NCBI GenBank assembly: GCA_964606695.1
Contig: CAZSHG010000051.1
Span: 1 to 5,883 of the forward strand
Reading direction: 5' to 3'
DNA from: CAZSHG01 sp964606695 [NCBI: uncultured bacterium]
GTDB taxonomy: Bacteria > UBP14 > UBA6098
DNA length: 5,883 nt
The notes beneath the pieces were generated by a model. It did no database searches and was not told the DNA's origin. It saw only the letters and a list, made by a program, of their open reading frames with translations. The translations under genes were made by a program, and so were the position numbers. Shown piece by piece: positions 4,594-5,883 of this stretch. The stretch's first letter is position 1; every line of letters begins with the position of its first letter.

Positions 4594-5610
4594 TCAGTCT
4601 TCCACGGCCTTTTGCCCTAAGAATACATCCATCTTCACGAAAAAGCCGCTCATCTCGGAGACCTCGAACGAATTAGCGACAGTATCGCCATCGCTTTGGA
4701 GGAACCTGACTCCCGATTCGTCTTCGTCCATCGTTGCCTGATCCGGTTCGTCTTCGGGGTCGATGCCTTCAACTTGAGTATGCAGGAAAAAGGGGATTCC
4801 TTTGAAAATCCGCTCCTGATGGTCCTGAACGGGCGTGGTGAGGAGGTTGCGGAGGTAGGGTTTGTTATGATTAAGAGCCGTATTAAAAAAAGCGATTGAT
4901 AATGAATCTTCAGGATAACGAAATCCGAACATACTGTTTTCAAAAATGATTACTTCGCCGTCACCATAGAACGAGCGTGCACCAATAACAAAAGGATAGG
5001 CCGGAAAAATACCGTTATATGTAGAAAGATTTCCGATTAATAAAGTCTCGGCAGGGAAAAAGAGACTTACAGATGGACCAGCACCTAGACAAAGACTGTC
5101 TATATCAATCGCTAAAGTTGAGTCAAGAGGGGGTGGGAAAGTAAATGAGCTTGAGTAATACGAACCAAAAAAAGTTAAACCTTTTAATGAATCAAATAGA
5201 CAATCATTATTAGCTTCCATACCGAGCAACCACCCTTCATTAAGTAATAACAGGTTACATTTATGTTGCCATTGGTACCAGGTAGGATAATAAGAAAATT
5301 CTACCGGTACCAGCAATCTTCCACCTTCTGCAACAAACATTTGAAGTCCACTTCTATAGAACGCCAACCTCAACGAATCGATTCCAGGGCCTATACTTAT
5401 TATAGCCACTTTCGTTGTAGGATATGAGTAATAACCAGAGACAACGCTATCAATTTCAATACCCCATCCCCATAAATCAGTTGAGTCTATCATCCAATCA
5501 TATGTCGAACTCTGATCACCATAGGTGAACCTCTTATCAATTACAATGTCAGGTTGGTCAGCGATTAAACCTGTTGTTACCAGGAATATCAATAGAAACA
5601 ATTTTCTCAT
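4594..5610 (-). CDS. Exported protein, possibly GATase1-like/DUF4350-like, unknown function (338 aa)
   Basis: Start ATG 5610 follows AAAGAGG by six bases. Residues 1-17 are a signal peptide (MRKLFLLIFLVTTGLIA, then DQPD). The middle, about 35-245, alternates hydrophobic strands and helices: VAIISIGPG (68-76), FVAEGGRLLVPVE (92-104) and GDGEVIIFENSMFGF (216-230). The pattern 'chunk of helix, EGGRLLV, later GDGEVIIFENS' resembles GATase1-like/DUF4350-type domains found in gliding and transport-associated proteins, but no catalytic triad is evident, so treat this as a hint. Residues 283-310 are strongly acidic (EDEPDQATMDEDESG). It has no C-terminal sorting domain, unlike its neighbours. Codons up to about residue 248 are AT-rich (27-38% GC in sampled lines); the rest jumps to 50-58% GC, so the gene may be chimeric. 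It is convergent with the propeller operon, 117 bases apart. Confidence 0.8.
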   Translation of the reverse strand: MRKLFLLIFLVTTGLIADQPDIVIDKRFTYGDQSSTYDWMIDSTDLWGWGIEIDSVVSGYYSYPTTKVAIISIGPGIDSLRLAFYRSGLQMFVAEGGRLLVPVEFSYYPTWYQWQHKCNLLLLNEGWLLGMEANNDCLFDSLKGLTFFGSYYSSSFTFPPPLDSTLAIDIDSLCLGAGPSVSLFFPAETLLIGNLSTYNGIFPAYPFVIGARSFYGDGEVIIFENSMFGFRYPEDSLSIAFFNTALNHNKPYLRNLLTTPVQDHQERIFKGIPFFLHTQVEGIDPEDEPDQATMDEDESGVRFLQSDGDTVANSFEVSEMSGFFVKMDVFLGQKAVED

Positions 5611-5619
5611 CTCAAACCT

Positions 5620-5652
5620 CTTTATTAATAAAGCCGGGCGGATTAGCCCGGC
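5620..5652 (-). terminator. Hairpin between the two minus-strand genes, possible weak terminator/attenuator
   Basis: On the minus strand GCCGGGC (5646-5652) and GCCCGGC (5633-5639) form a 7-bp GC stem with loop TAATCC, followed by CTTTATTAATAAAG, a perfect 14-base palindrome (5620-5633). The T-run is short and broken (TTTATT), so termination after the upstream gene would be partial. The tail also runs into the AAAGAGG ribosome binding site of the next gene, so it may attenuate rather than separate. Confidence 0.45.
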
Positions 5653-5666
5653 CTTGATTTGTTGAG

Positions 5667-5883
5667 TTACTTCATTAGCACGAGACGTCCGGAACGAATT
5701 ACATCGTCCATCTTTATTGTATAGTAATATACGCCTGATGGCAGGTGCTGTCCAGTTTCGTCCGTGCCATCCCAGGTGATGTTATTCGTGCCCCTGCAAA
5801 GAGGACTCGGATTAATCGTATTCACCAAACGCCCAAGAACGTCGTGAATGTCAATCTCGCAATGTCCTCCCGGGCTACTCACC
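5667..5883 (-). CDS. C-terminal T9SS/FlgD-like sorting domain of a larger secreted protein (5' end outside window)
   Basis: The frame is open to the right edge and ends at TAA (5667-5669), so only about 72 C-terminal residues are visible. They form the second part of a FlgD-like Ig / type A sorting domain: CEIDIHDVLGRLV, then NNITWDGTDETG, LPSGVYYYTIKM, and a closing G-R-L-V-L-M-K. The internal GTG at 5880-5882 should not be taken as a start, because the domain's upstream PNPFN part is missing and must lie beyond the window. The domain is closer in form to the C-terminus of the first propeller protein (WDGKDKNG, TGVYYYRM) than to the interrupted one. The functional N-terminal part is unknown. 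The next minus-strand gene begins 56 bases downstream, after a small hairpin. Confidence 0.85.
   Translation of the reverse strand, partial: VSSPGGHCEIDIHDVLGRLVNTINPSPLCRGTNNITWDGTDETGQHLPSGVYYYTIKMDDVIRSGRLVLMK

Overview
This window carries a cluster of secreted or surface proteins from a Gram-negative-type bacterium. Four CDS have a visible cleavable N-terminal signal peptide at or near the expected place, and the small 24-codon ORF encodes a hydrophobic peptide. Three of the larger products end in, or are visible only as, the PNPFN / D-x-x-GR-x-V / SGVYYY C-terminal module of the FlgD-like Ig / type IX secretion 'type A sorting domain' kind. That domain, combined with repeat proteins of the 'DGGFIL-G...GDTLW' type, is typical of the Bacteroidota-Chlorobiota-Fibrobacterota side of the tree and of uncultivated phyla such as Cloacimonadota, Marinimicrobia, WOR-3/Stahlbacteria and Zixibacteria. 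I cannot narrow it further from sequence alone. There are no housekeeping genes, tRNAs, rRNAs, CRISPR arrays or complete insertion sequences.

Layout: (1) 1-398, minus: 5' end of a GC-rich gene for an exported, possibly alpha/beta-hydrolase-like protein, running off the left edge. (2) 436-579, minus: a 24-codon hydrophobic ORF with a good ribosome binding site and promoter, stopped by TAG but open in frame for 22 further codons. (3) 580-950: non-coding region with two back-to-back sigma70-like promoters, an 11-G run and a strong 75-nt hairpin next to the next gene's Shine-Dalgarno. (4) 951-4476, plus: three genes, probably one operon: a small secreted protein with eight cysteines and two paralogous seven-blade beta-propeller proteins with C-terminal sorting domains. 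A stable hairpin lies between the two propeller genes and a terminator follows the second. (5) 4594-5610, minus: an exported protein with a possible GATase1-like/DUF4350-like region, convergent to the operon. (6) 5667-5883, minus: C-terminal sorting domain of a gene that enters from the right edge, separated from gene 5 by a small hairpin.

Taken together the locus looks like accessory cell-surface/exoprotein DNA rather than a metabolic pathway. Base composition is mosaic: GC-rich at the left end and over about 4080-4860, AT-rich over about 700-2850 and 4860-5620. The most distinctive elements are palindromic: an approximately 86-bp dispersed-repeat-like palindrome and a second perfect 10-bp-arm palindrome both sit in frame inside the sorting domain of the second propeller gene, the domain where its paralogue has neither. 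No complete novel defence or mobile system is visible.
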